DNA from: Laccaria trichodermophora
Lineage: Eukaryota; Basidiomycota; Agaricomycetes; Agaricales; Hydnangiaceae
Assembly: GCA_018417955.1 (NCBI GenBank)
Contig: JACTVC010000006.1
Span: 992,001 to 1,056,000, forward strand
Length of the DNA: 64,000 bases
Direction: 5' to 3'
The translations under genes and the position numbers were made by a program. Below the pieces are notes generated by a model that had not been told where the DNA came from, did not search any database, and saw only the letters and a list, made by a program, of their open reading frames with translations. Shown here in pieces: positions 1-10,070 of this stretch; within the stretch, counting starts at the first letter, position 1, and each line of letters starts with the position of its first letter.

Positions 1-23
1 ACATCGTGTAGTCGGCTCTTCTT

Positions 24-239
24 TTGTTATCCTCCTTGAAAACCCTGGTAAACATTGAGCTGCATACTGATGTCCACAGTGAGGCAGCCATTGGGAATGA
101 TGCTCGCTTGGTAGATTGCATAAAAATAGCGAAAGAAATGCTTCGAAAACGCGAGGGGACGAAGTCACTGATAGTGAGCCATTTTGCTTATATCTGCACC
201 TCGTTGGGCGGCTGGAGCAAGGACATTGAGCTCGATTAA
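24..239 (+). other. Possible 3'-terminal exon of a gene entering from the left edge
   Basis: A 71-codon open frame ends with TAA at 237-239. It has no ATG near its beginning and follows an in-frame TAG at 9-11 that could be the end of an intron acceptor (gtgtag). The residues are ordinary (VDCIKIAKEML, SHFAYICTSLGGW) but match no family I recognise. It could be the last exon of a plus-strand gene or a chance frame. From 240 to 408 nothing is visible except the start of the segment that is repeated at about 6985. Confidence 0.2.
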
Positions 240-408
240 TTAATTTTTTGATACGTACAAGCAGACTTCATGAACAACCTGACATTGACATCTCGTTATC
301 TGATTTATTAACCTTGTGAGAGCCATTCCTGTATTTTGATAATATTGTAATGAATTGTAGAGGCCAAGTAGAGGCAAGTTGCGGCTGTGAATTACAACAA
401 TTGGGGTA

Positions 409-2031
409 TCACCGTATCAGGAATGAAAGCTCTTCTGCCTTAGCTCTGCTACTTTGTTTCCCAGCCAATACGATTCTTACCATCGGCCTCCCATTTGCCG
501 TATGAGATTCTGCCAACCTCATATCTCGGTGTTGGGCTGCGAATTCGGCGGGTGAAAGCGCAGGAATTGATGAGTCCCAGTCAACCACCATCCTACGATG
601 CTCGCAAGCTGCCAAAACAGCCCAATCTAGCTGCGAGGCAGGAATGCGCAAAGAACGAGTGTATCCATCCCAAGCCATCATTGATAATGCGGCGCAAATT
701 GCCAAGGTCATCGTCCCGATCATTACGGCGAGGACTGAAAGGCGAATTTGTACGACAGGCTGGGAAACAGTGAGGTTGCGTTGTTGGAGGTAGGGGCACT
801 GTGAGTCTTTGACAGACATGAAAGCCTGGCAGTACCGCGGCATTTGCTTTGCAGTGGGTTGAACGACTGGTTGTCCAGCAATAGACGCTTCCAACACAGG
901 TCGTTTATATATCTTAAAAGTTTGTTGAGAACTGAAGGCAAGATGTTCGTTGGGACTTACTTCTGTAACATTCATAACGGCGTTGGCGTATTGCCCCGTT
1001 GGTCCGCAGGCATGGTCAACTGGAATGAAATCTGGCACCGTATTATTGAACATACACTCTACAACATGTACATCGGACTTGAAAGATGTTTCTTGGAACG
1101 TTCCGAACGATGTTAAACCCACGCCGTGAAGCAAGACGTTGGCCAGAGAGATATTCATTGACGTCGAGTTGCCAAGACCGCCAGCATCTGGTACCGAACC
1201 AAAGACATAAGTGTTGATGTTGTCCCGAACTGCTCCTGTGCTATTATTATCAGGGTCATGATAAAACCCACTATAGTCCGTTCCTTGACGGGTCGGGTCA
1301 ACGGTGGCCCATTGAGGGAGGACTGTGCTCAACAAGGGGATTACGTCTTGGAAGCTGGTGGAGTTGGTGGAGTAAACATGGAGATCAACAGCGGGATAGA
1401 GGTTGTATGAGCAATGCCCCTGCCATGTGTTGTTCCATTCCTGACCAACAAAAATCCACCCCGACGTGTCATTTGGAACGTAATCAAAGAGTTGCTCGAG
1501 CGGAGCATTGGCGTATTCCAAAGCCTGGATCCGTGCAGCTAGTTCAACAGTTGCACCATCTATGGTATTAAACTGGCTGACGAGTCGTCCCGAAACGAGC
1601 GCACTGCGATGAACGATATTGCTCTGAACGGTGCGGTTGGCAATGCTTGTGCTTGCAGCGCTAATAATAGCCGCGACGATACAGGCCAGCGAAGCCAGCG
1701 TATAGAAGATCTCTCCTCCAAAAAGACTTCTCGCAAGCATGCTCCGAAGTTGGAATACCTCGTCAATGGTTGTGGTCGGGGATATGGACCAAAGGCTAAC
1801 TTGTGGTTTATGTAGTTGAGGATTGAAAAGTTTTCTTCTGATCCAAGAACGATACATGGAGCGAAGACACACGGCGATGATGGTAACACAAAAAGTGATG
1901 TATGCACCAAAGATAGCCCTGATGGTGGAACGCGACCCAAGGCCGCAATCGATGAAGTAGTCATAAATTGCCTTGAACCATCTTCGTAAGTGAAAGGAAG
2001 GGAGATGACAATATGGGGGCTGCTTGGGCAA
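409..2031 (-). CDS. Fungal multi-spanning membrane protein with glycosylated ectodomain, copy A
   Basis: Function not recognised; the architecture is that of large fungal families of uncharacterised membrane proteins. An N-terminal hydrophobic helix (RAIFGAYITFCVTIIAVCL) and a second (FYTLASLACIVAAIISA) precede a region of about 290 residues with roughly ten N-glycosylation sequons (NDT, NNT, NST, NIS, NVT, NLT) and several cysteines, then a C-terminal helix (LSVLAVMIGTMTLAICAAL) and a basic tail. This suggests a plasma-membrane or secretory-pathway protein with its large loop outside the cytosol. A paralogue lies at 7083-8697. By comparison with it, 913-960 is an intron (GTAAGT donor) whose acceptor is AAG here and CAG in the paralogue. 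The intron is 48 nt, so the frame stays open if it is retained. The real start is uncertain: GTGAGT near 2035 suggests a short upstream exon. Confidence 0.6.
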   Translation of the reverse strand: MPKQPPYCHLPSFHLRRWFKAIYDYFIDCGLGSRSTIRAIFGAYITFCVTIIAVCLRSMYRSWIRRKLFNPQLHKPQVSLWSISPTTTIDEVFQLRSMLARSLFGGEIFYTLASLACIVAAIISAASTSIANRTVQSNIVHRSALVSGRLVSQFNTIDGATVELAARIQALEYANAPLEQLFDYVPNDTSGWIFVGQEWNNTWQGHCSYNLYPAVDLHVYSTNSTSFQDVIPLLSTVLPQWATVDPTRQGTDYSGFYHDPDNNSTGAVRDNINTYVFGSVPDAGGLGNSTSMNISLANVLLHGVGLTSFGTFQETSFKSDVHVVECMFNNTVPDFIPVDHACGPTGQYANAVMNVTEVSPNEHLAFSSQQTFKIYKRPVLEASIAGQPVVQPTAKQMPRYCQAFMSVKDSQCPYLQQRNLTVSQPVVQIRLSVLAVMIGTMTLAICAALSMMAWDGYTRSLRIPASQLDWAVLAACEHRRMVVDWDSSIPALSPAEFAAQHRDMRLAESHTANGRPMVRIVLAGKQSSRAKAEELSFLIR

Positions 2032-2406
2032 CTCACCTCATTTTGAGAGGCACGGGCGTTTATGTCCTTGGCCTCGCCTTTGCTGCAAGGTTCATCTCGG
2101 GAAGTCTACTTGAAACCAGGGTCTATTTGTATTGAAAAGGAAGCTCCGCTCGGCAGCATAAGTGGATGCGTTGTAGATGGCCATTTGGCAGTGTTGCAGC
2201 TATGGACGCGTTTCGAGTAGACATTTGAGGAGGCGCCTAAGAAATAAGTACGCTCATACAAGGTATGAGGGGAAAAAAAGTCGAAGTAGACAACGATCGG
2301 GTTCAACCTGGTTCAACGCGACCAAATTATCGTTTGACATGTCGTCCGGCTGCCAGATATCTGCTTTATTGACGTTGATAACGCTTTACCGATGAGCTCT
2401 GACTAG

Positions 2407-3037
2407 TCAAAGTAGATGAGCCTTACCATCCATCCTTACCATCACGTTAGCATCTCTTACACCGCCGTCAGTCTCCGGGGAGTGGAACATGCCATAATCT
2501 GGAAATCTCCAAAAAAAAAAAGTGAGAGTCAATTTCGTACCAGGTTCTGCCCTTGTCAATGGGCTGAAGCCTGATGGTTCTGCAACCGCTGATAACTGAC
2601 GAAAGATGGGGTGGTATAAAGCCACGGCAACCGCGGAACCGGCACGCAGGGGTCGACTCCATACGATTTTCTGAGTATCGGTCTCCTGAATCCTTACCTT
2701 ATACACCTTTCCCAGACTTGAAGGAGGCGCTGCAGAAAGTTTGGCGTTAAACCTCCGGCGGTCCTTATGTTGATGTGGCACACCAGCTGCAAAATGCTCG
2801 GAAACCTGGGATGCCTCAGTAACATCGACACAATTTTTTTTGAAAGCCTTCTGTGAATTGTGGTCGGAAGAGTGGGATACTTACAGAGGATGACACGGAG
2901 CATCGATGTGAGCGAAGCGATTGCCAGCACACTTGCCTCTCAATTTGATCAATTTCTGGAGTAAGTAGTCCAAAGGTCTCGACACGGATTTTGATATCGA
3001 CAAAGTGTCCAATGGGGTCGGCGTCGGGCCAGGTCAA
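2407..3037 (-). pseudogene. Degraded minus-strand gene remnant, possible glycoside-hydrolase tail
   Basis: Three short overlapping minus-strand frames look like exons of one former gene. A stretch beginning TWPDADPIGHFVDIKIRVE reaches a GTAAGT donor near 2882; a second piece follows a possible acceptor near 2790; a third contains VWSRPLRAGSAVAVALYH. The pattern VW..PL..GS.AVAL resembles the C-terminal beta domain of GH27 alpha-galactosidases, but no catalytic region is present and I could not build a full gene model. It is probably a fragment; the assignment is weak. Confidence 0.22.
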
Positions 3038-3124
3038 CGGTGGCCCAATGTAGAAGTACTAGTAGAAAGAGAGTTGGAGGCTGTGCTCGGACCATGATCA
3101 GAACAGACCTCACTTCCTTCTCAG

Positions 3125-4796
3125 ATGGTCACTGAACTCCCAGTGGAGATATGGCTCCATATTGTTGGATTCATCCCAGCAGACGATCGCCGGAAGTTGG
3201 TCGGCGTCAACCGCGTCTTTTTCGAACTTATAATGGATGAGCTCTATGGCCAACTCAACTTCGTCAATTCCAATCCTTGGGAGTTGATAGAAACTCTAAT
3301 GAGTCTCCAGTACGTCTGAATGTTTTATGGGTGAAGCAGAAAATCAAAGCACCCTTTTCAGTAACTCCTTCCTGGCCGATAGGGTTCGTGTGCTGAAGAT
3401 CTGGCCCGGTGCACTTTGCGACGCGATCCACACAATGAAAGCCTTGAAAAAGCCTTTACAGATCCAGCGTCATAAGCCCGATGCTCCAGACCCCCATACT
3501 CGCCCTCCAGGAAGTCTGAGTCTGCTCGTGAACAAAGTGTTCAAAAAGCGACCGACCCCAACCGACACATCACTACCGTCTCCTTCCGATGTACTTCCCC
3601 CTCCGGATAAACGGAAAGAGCTCTTCTTCGACGCTATTTCACGGCTCCACCGGGTCCATGAGCTCAGAATGTATTACCATGAAGAGCATGGTCGCTCGTT
3701 TCTCCACGAATCCACAACAGGCATCTGGTCTGTGCATGGGAGGAACATCCGCCGGTTGGTGATAGAGATCCCATTTGATAATGCAATGGCTATTATTCCA
3801 CGTACGGGGGTTTTGGAGATCCTTGAGGAGCTCGAACTTATCCTGCGTTGTAATCCGTCTGATGCATCTGCAAAGGATACCCTCTGTGCTTTCGTCAACG
3901 GCCTGGCCCCTACCCTCCATTCCCTTTCACTCAGATTCGTTAACCACAGTCCGTTATCCTTGATCGAAAGCCTTGAGTCTTTCCCTCGTATAAAAAAGCT
4001 TTCTATTCCCATGCCACTTGATGAGTATCACAGGCCTGATCACTCTCGTCTTCGCCGCTTTCTGTCCAAAAATGATACAATAAGAGACTTGCACATCTCA
4101 TATCCTTCCTGCTGTTCCCCACATGCATGGAGGATGCCGCCGTTATTCCACCAAATCCAGGTGACGGTATCTTGCCCGGACACAACTTTACCTGAACTTT
4201 GTTCGCTGGAGCTCAGTCTGCGATCCCCCGCGCTAATCAGCAGGGAAGCAATTGATCTTTTTGCGAGTCTGAGTCAGAATCTCACCTCGTTGACGCTCAC
4301 AAGCCGCACCTTTTCAGTTCGCACAATCGATACGATCTTGCTCTCATTCGAGAATCATAAGCTCAAAGAGTTGTCTCTCTTCTCTGAGCATCTCAGCGCT
4401 GAACTCATGGACACGTTTGTTCGTCGATGCCCTGAACTAATCAAGCTTGTTCTGGAAATTGAAGATGTGGTCGGTTCCGAAGCTGCTTCATTATTGACCT
4501 AGTATTGATGACCCCTACAGGAGCCCAAATTTATCAGTGCGATGGCGGAAAGAAGAGATCTCGAAGACTTACGAAAGCCTTACAAGGATTGGACTTTACA
4601 AGACCTTAGCATTTTGCAGTGGGTATATGGTCACGGTCGTGGGCACAATTGGACCTGCATGAGGGCAGTGGCTGACGTCGCGCCCACTATTCGAAGCTTT
4701 GCTGGTCAGGGAAACATGGAGGAAGCCTCCCTGCGGGGCTTGCGCCCTCAGCTAGTAATCGACCTGCAGCAAAGACCATCCGCATGGCAAAACTAA
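3125..4796 (+). CDS. F-box protein with LRR-like repeats, three exons
   Basis: Predicted substrate-recognition subunit of an SCF ubiquitin ligase. The first ~45 residues form an F-box (VTELPVEIWLHIVGFIP, then DRRKLVGVNRVFFELI). The middle has irregular leucine-rich segments (ILEELELIL, LTSLTLTSRTF, LKELSLFSEHL). The C-terminus (YKDWTLQDLSILQW) matches the ending typical of agaricomycete F-box proteins. Intron 1 is 3310-3361 (GTACGT, CTTTTCAG) and restores frame after the F-box. Intron 2 ends at 4520 (CCTACAG) with donor at 4467 or 4470, both phase 0. The model gives about 522 residues. The start is the ATG beginning the F-box. The gene lies in block 1 of the local duplication; a scrap of it is found at 6804-6975. 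Target proteins are unknown. Confidence 0.75.
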
Positions 4797-5112
4797 TGAG
4801 TTATGGAAATCAAGATGGCGGCAGAATAATGCTTTACTGTTGCCTTTATACCATATATATAGCCCCCAGCAAATGGTTCTATCGGGGACATGGATATCGC
4901 CCGCAGTGTTAGGATGGACGCTGAGGGTACTAAGGATCTTCAATATTCCCGGGGTATAGGCATAATTTATAACCCGCTTCGTGGTATGTACAGTAGTAGT
5001 AAGTGATTGTTCCATTCCCTGGTTTGAACATAAACAGCAAAGCAAGTGCTAGAGCAAAAATGCTAGAAGAACGAAAAGTCGACTTATGTTGTTCATCCCG
5101 TTCACAAACCCA
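4797..5112. other. Spacer; right part duplicated at about 9890-10070
   Basis: No gene is visible. From about 4910 onward the sequence resembles 9890-10070 (shared pieces such as TAACCCGCTT, GGTATGTACAGTAGT and CATAAACAGCAAAGCAAGTG), marking one edge of the CH-like gene duplication. Confidence 0.5.
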
Positions 5113-6790
5113 CTATCGTGTGCTTCTCTGTTCTTCGACGACCTTCCACACCCACTTCATCAGTACCTCCTCCAACATGGCATCCCAACCCTCTTCTTTC
5201 CTCGCCACCATCTTAGCATCAAAAACTAGTGGCGGCTCCGAAAATCGCTGCTTGACGGGAGAACCCAAAGGAGTTGCGATGGCTGCGCCTGGAGCAGGAG
5301 TATTGTTTGCTCCAGAACCATGTTTGAGCGGTTGGTAAGGAGTTTGAATGGGAAGCATGTACCGCAGCTTCAGCGCGCTGAGAAGAGGAAGAGCACATGA
5401 ATCAGTAGAACGTGTGGGATTAAACATCGTACTAACCCAGCCCACAGGCGCAGATTGTCGGTCCTTCTAAACGTCCAGCCGCTCTTCTTTCCAGGAGCGG
5501 CGCTAGCTTCACCCTCCAAGTCAGCTTCCGCTGATTTCTCCAAAGCTATAATGTCGTGGATGCCGTCCTTGCTCACGTAGCCCCATGGCTTCTTTGACTT
5601 CCGGACACAAGAGTCGTATGCGGTGCAGAGCAGTTGACCGGATGAAAGGCTTTCAAGAAAGGCCTCTCGAGGTGAAGAGGGTTGCAAAGCGGGCTAGAGT
5701 GCGGAAGGAAGGAAGGATAGCAAAAGGGAGTGAGCTCGACCTAGACCATACGATGAGATAACGCTCGGGAGAGAGGAGAACAACATACCGAGATTATCCT
5801 CAATGAAGTTGTTTTTTCGCGCCCACTCCGGAAGTTCGTCGTCGTCCATGCTTTCATCCTCCCCCACATCCTCTCCAATGTCATCCATCTGCTCGGGCTC
5901 TTCCGACAAGCTCATCCCTTCCATGAGGCCCACCATCCCCGTAGACACCCTACGTCTACCACCATCAGAAACCACCCCAAGGCTTCTGCCTTCTCCATCC
6001 CCAGCGCTCACCCGCCGATTCTTCGGTTTTGGCCCGCCCCTCGCCTTTAGTTTCCTCTTCTCCCTCTCCCAACCCCTCTCTGCGAACCCTTTTTTCGACC
6101 CGCCAAATAACACTTCATCAACGACGTCCACATATGAAAGCAACACTTTCCTCTCCCTCTCCAGATCCTCTAGCTTCACGTCTTGCCTATACAACCACCC
6201 ATTCCCAACAACGAGTCTCTCGTCCCAAGGCTCCCTCTTCTCCTTCCCATCATCTTCGTCACCAAACACAAACGAGCTGTCTTCCTCATCTTCCCAAACT
6301 GGAATGCTCTCAAATCGGCCTTCCACCTGCACGAGGGAGTATGTCAAATATGGGTCTTGATCGATGCTACCAATATCGGATTCATCAGGCAACAACTCCA
6401 TCGCTTCAGCCCCGCGAGAGTTGCCACCGTCGCTCTGGGCATCGTACGCGTCGTCGCTGAGCGGTAGGCGGCAAGTCTCCTCCAGCTCATGAAGGACGGT
6501 GAGGACTTCTAACGCGGATTTCCGGATGAGAGTTAGAGGGTCTGGGGATGAGGATGAGGGTAGATTTGTAGATTTTCCTGGTCCTAGGATCTTGGATCGG
6601 AATTGGGATCGTATGGTGCCTGCGGATTCGTCTGGGAGGGAGAGAACATAGTTCCGGACTGCACGTATGCCCCGAGTTGTAGTTTGTAGTATGGTCAAGA
6701 CGTCCATTGTTGTAGAAGTAGGGGTGGTGGTGTTGTCGATGCACCAAGCGGGGCCACCACACTGAGATTTTCGATAACGCCTGGAAGCAA
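5113..6790 (-). pseudogene. Truncated and broken copy 1 of the CH-like protein gene
   Basis: Nearly identical to the intact gene at 10071-12235 and with the same intron positions, but carrying three lesions. (1) A 1-nt deletion near 6750 shifts the frame in the N-terminal part. (2) A TAG at 5694-5696 replaces CAA just after LLLSFLPSAL, removing the C-terminal CH-like domain. (3) Homology to the first exons stops at about 6790, where the sequence turns into a fragment of the F-box gene. The high identity implies a recent duplication. A truncated protein from the central acidic region cannot be excluded. Confidence 0.75.
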
Positions 6791-6803
6791 GGGCTCAGCT
6801 TCA

Positions 6804-6975
6804 TAGATCCAGCGTCGTAAGCCCGATTCTTCAGATCCTCATACTTACCCTCCTTCCAGAAAGTCTGAGTTTGCTGGTGAACAAAGTATTTGAAAGGCGA
6901 CCGACCCCAACCGACACATCAAGGTACCGGCTATTTCACGTCTCCACTTGGTCTCCACCGGGTCTTCCTGACGCT
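6804..6975 (+). pseudogene. F-box gene fragment at the duplication seam
   Basis: Similar to 3463-3572 of the F-box gene (both hold GATCCAGCGTC, AAAGTCTGAGT-like and CGACCGACCCCAACCGACAC tracts) followed directly by similarity to about 3632-3662 (GCTATTTCACG, CACCGGGTC). The part in between is missing. It has no F-box and no long frame. It lies exactly between the end of CH-like copy 1 and the start of the second membrane-protein block, so it looks like filler captured when the blocks rearranged. Confidence 0.6.
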
Positions 6976-7082
6976 GATAACTTGTATTGTAATTTATTAA
7001 CCCTCCGAGAGCCATTCCTGTACTTTGCAAGTATGTATTTTGATACATAATACCGGAATGAATTACAACTTAATTACAACAA

Positions 7083-8697
7083 TCAAGCTATCAGGGATGA
7101 AAGCTCTTCTGTCTTGGCTCTGCTACTTTGTTTCCCAGCCAATACGATTCTCATCATCGGCCTCCCATCTGCCGTATGAGATACTGCCAACTTCATATCT
7201 CGGTGTTGGGCTGCGAATTCGGCGGGTGAAAGCGCAGGAATTGATGAGTCCCAGTCAACCACCATCCTACGATGCTCGCAAGCTGCCAAAACAGCCCAAT
7301 CTAGCTGCGAGGCAGGAATGCGCAAAGAACGAGTGTATCCATCCCAAGCCATCATCGATAATGCGGCGCAAATTGCCAAGGTCATCGTCCCGATCATTAC
7401 GACGAGGACTGAAAGGCGAATCTGTACGACAGGCTGAGAAACAGTGAGGTTGCGTTGTTGGAGGTAGGGGCACTGTGAGTCTTTGACAGACATGAAAGCC
7501 TGCCAGTATCGCAGCATTTGCTTTGCAGTGGGTTGAACGACTGGTTGTCCAGCAGTGGATGCTTGCACCAGATATCGCGCATACATCTGAAAAGTTTGTT
7601 CAGAACCATAGACGAGTCATGAGATAGTCATTGGAACTTACTGATGCAACATTTTCAGCGGCGTTGTCGTAGTCCGTTGGTCCGTAGGATCGGTAAACGA
7701 AATCTGGCCTGGTGTTATGGAACATACACTCTACAACAGGTACATCGGACTTGAAAGATGTTTCTTGGAACGCTCCCGATGATGTTCTCCCCACGTTATG
7801 AAACAAGACGTTGGCCAGAGAGATATTGAAGTTGCCAGCATCTGGTTCCGAACCAAAGAAATAGGTGTTGATATTGTCTCGATATACTCCTGTCCTATTA
7901 CCATCAGGGTCATCAAAAAACCCCTTGTACGACGTTCCTTGACGGTTCGGTTCAATGGTGGCCCATCGAGGGAGGACTGTGCTCAACAAGGGGAGTTCGT
8001 CTTGAAAGCTGCTGGAGTTGGAGGAGTAGACGTGGAGATCAACAGCGGGATAGAGGTGGTATGAGCAGCGCCCCTGCCATGTGTTGTTCCATTCCTGTTT
8101 CACAAAAATCCACCCCGACGTGTCATTTGTAACGTAGTCAAAGAGTTGCTCGAGCGGAGCATCAGCGTATTCCAAAGCTTGGACCCGTGCAGCTAGTTCA
8201 ACAGTTATATCAGATATGGTAATAAGTGGGCTGACGAGTCGTCCCGAGACGAGCGCACTGCGATAAACAATATGGCTCTCAACGGTGTGGTTGGCAATGC
8301 TTGTGCTTGCAGCGCTGATGATAGCTACGACGATACAGGCCAGCGAAGCCAACGTATAGAAGATCTCTCCTCCAAAAAGACTTCTCGCAAGCATGCTCCG
8401 AAGTTCGAATACCTCGTTAATGGTTGTGGTCGGAGATATGGACCAAAGGCTGACTTGTGGTTTATGTTGCTGAGGATTAAAAAGTTTCCTTCTGATCCAA
8501 GAACGGTACATGGAGCGAAGGCACACAGCGACGACGGCAACACATAGAGTGACGTACGCACCAAAGATGGCCCTGATGGTGGAAAGCGACGCAAGGCCGC
8601 AATCGATGAAGTAGTCGTGACCTGCAAAATTGCCTTGAACCATTTTCGTAAGTGAAAAGACGGGAGATGAGAATATGGGGGCTGCTTGGGGACTCAC
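7083..8697 (-). CDS. Fungal multi-spanning membrane protein, copy B
   Basis: Paralogue of 409-2031 with the same layout: two N-terminal hydrophobic helices (RAIFGAYVTLCVAVVAVCL; FYTLASLACIVVAIISA), a glycosylated loop, and a C-terminal helix (LSVLVVMIGTMTLAICAAL). Intron 7587-7641 (GTAAGT, TTTTCAG, 55 nt) is required because the upstream frame reaches a stop inside it. A second intron near the 5' end is likely (GTGAGT near 8697, TTTTGCAG near 8617), so the annotated first residues may be intronic and a small upstream exon is expected. Compared with copy A, the loop is a few residues shorter (a NSTSMN-like insert is lacking). Function is not recognised. Confidence 0.6.
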
Positions 8698-8928
8698 CTC
8701 ATTTATTTGAGAGGCACGGGCGTTTATGTCTTTGGCCTCACCTTTGCGGTAAGGTTCATCTCGGGAAGTCTACTTGACACCAGTGCATGTTGTTTTAGAA
8801 AGGAAGCTCCACTCGGCAGCATGTTTTAGATGGACATTTGCCAGTGTTGAAGGGGAGGGGCTATGGATGCGTTTCAAGTGGGCATTGGGGAAGGGCCTAA
8901 GAAATACGCTCATGCAAGATACGTTTAC

Positions 8929-9276
8929 AGTGCTTTGCACTGCCGTTTGCACAACGAGTTTTGGAAATCGTGTTTGTGTGTGTTGTACCGTGACCCTCAA
9001 ATCGGGATTTAAGAGACTGCTTACCGGACGCAACATCCAACAAGGCCTGCAATCTCCTGCGGTGAAAGATGTTGCTCATCATGGCAAACGATGATTCGCG
9101 CGCGCATCTCATCCGATGCCTGTGACGCAACAAAAGTTGGGTTTGAGAAATACAAAATTCCCAAAGTGCTCAGATCTCGTCCTGATGCATGGCAATCTGT
9201 GACGAACATACAAAACCAAACATAATTTTCGCGATTTCGATCGAAATTCGGTGTGCAAACGGCAATGCAAAGCACT
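8929..9276. repeat. Inverted-repeat pair, MITE-like (~33-bp arms)
   Basis: The left arm at 8929-8961 (AGTGCTTTGCACTGCCGTTT, then GCACAACGAGTTT) matches the reverse complement of 9243-9276 with few mismatches. The ~280 bp between has no credible gene. The layout fits a small non-autonomous TIR element or a foldback; no target duplication was confirmed. It sits just beyond the point where similarity between the two membrane-protein blocks ends. Confidence 0.45.
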
Positions 9277-9348
9277 TGAGACGTGCGATCTACAAAGGCC
9301 ACATAATTTATGGACAAATGCAAATCTCACACACATGCAAAACACCAT

Positions 9349-9630
9349 CGTGTTACAGCTTGATGCAAAACCCTAGACACCTCCCCAAAATTTCTGGGCT
9401 CCGCTTGGCTTTGTATAAACAACTGTATGAGGAAGGATGCGGGCACGAATGACGCAAGTCCTCCACCAACTCAGGGCACATGTAATATAATGGAGTACTC
9501 CACATCCCAATCGAGGTTATAACGATACGGACTCTTGACGGACTCGCACCAAATGAAGTTATTTGTACAAAGCGAGGCGGAGCCCAGAAATTTTAGGGAG
9601 GTGTCTACGGTTTTGCATCAAGCTGTAACG
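9349..9630. repeat. Inverted-repeat element with ~70-bp arms
   Basis: 9349-9420 and 9561-9630 are reverse complements over about 70 bp (left arm holds TTACAGCTTGATGCAAAACC and TTTCTGGGCTCCGC) with a handful of mismatches. The ~140-bp centre is unrelated to the arms. There is no open frame. The outer ends read CG(T)GTTACAGC, so this is probably a MITE or hairpin element. The remaining DNA at 9631-10070 shows only similarity to the spacer at 4910-5112 from about 9890. Confidence 0.55.
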
Positions 9631-10070
9631 TAGGGGAGGCGCGATTCCACAAAAGCACTCGGACAAAGGTTCTCGATTTTTGTCCGGATGGTCGTCGTAA
9701 TGGCGGATTCCAAGTTCCAAGGCCTAAGGCCAACTCCAGGAAAAGTTCGGCTTTGCCGGGCCTTTTCTCCTTCAACCCCACACCTGATACTTGCCTGACA
9801 CCGATCTCTGACTCAGTGCCAAAGTTCTCCTGGCACTGGCACTCTCAACCCGTCTATCCAGACCAGGTAAGTCAATAGAAGAATGGACACAGATGGTACA
9901 GTGGGACTTCAATATTTCAGGTGTATAGGATAATTTGTAACCCGCTTAGTGGTATGTACAGTAGTCGTAGTTGAGTATTCCATTCCCTGAGTTGAACATA
10001 AACAGCAAAGCAAGTGCTAGAGAAAAAACGCGTGAAGAACGGGAAGCCGACCTATGCGTTCACCAACCCC

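Noticed and set aside
5803..6360. 185-codon plus-strand frame (and 282 codons at 10761-11609), Ser-rich
   Set aside because: Antisense shadow of the acidic/serine-coding CH-like gene; the minus-strand model has consistent introns and conserved segments.
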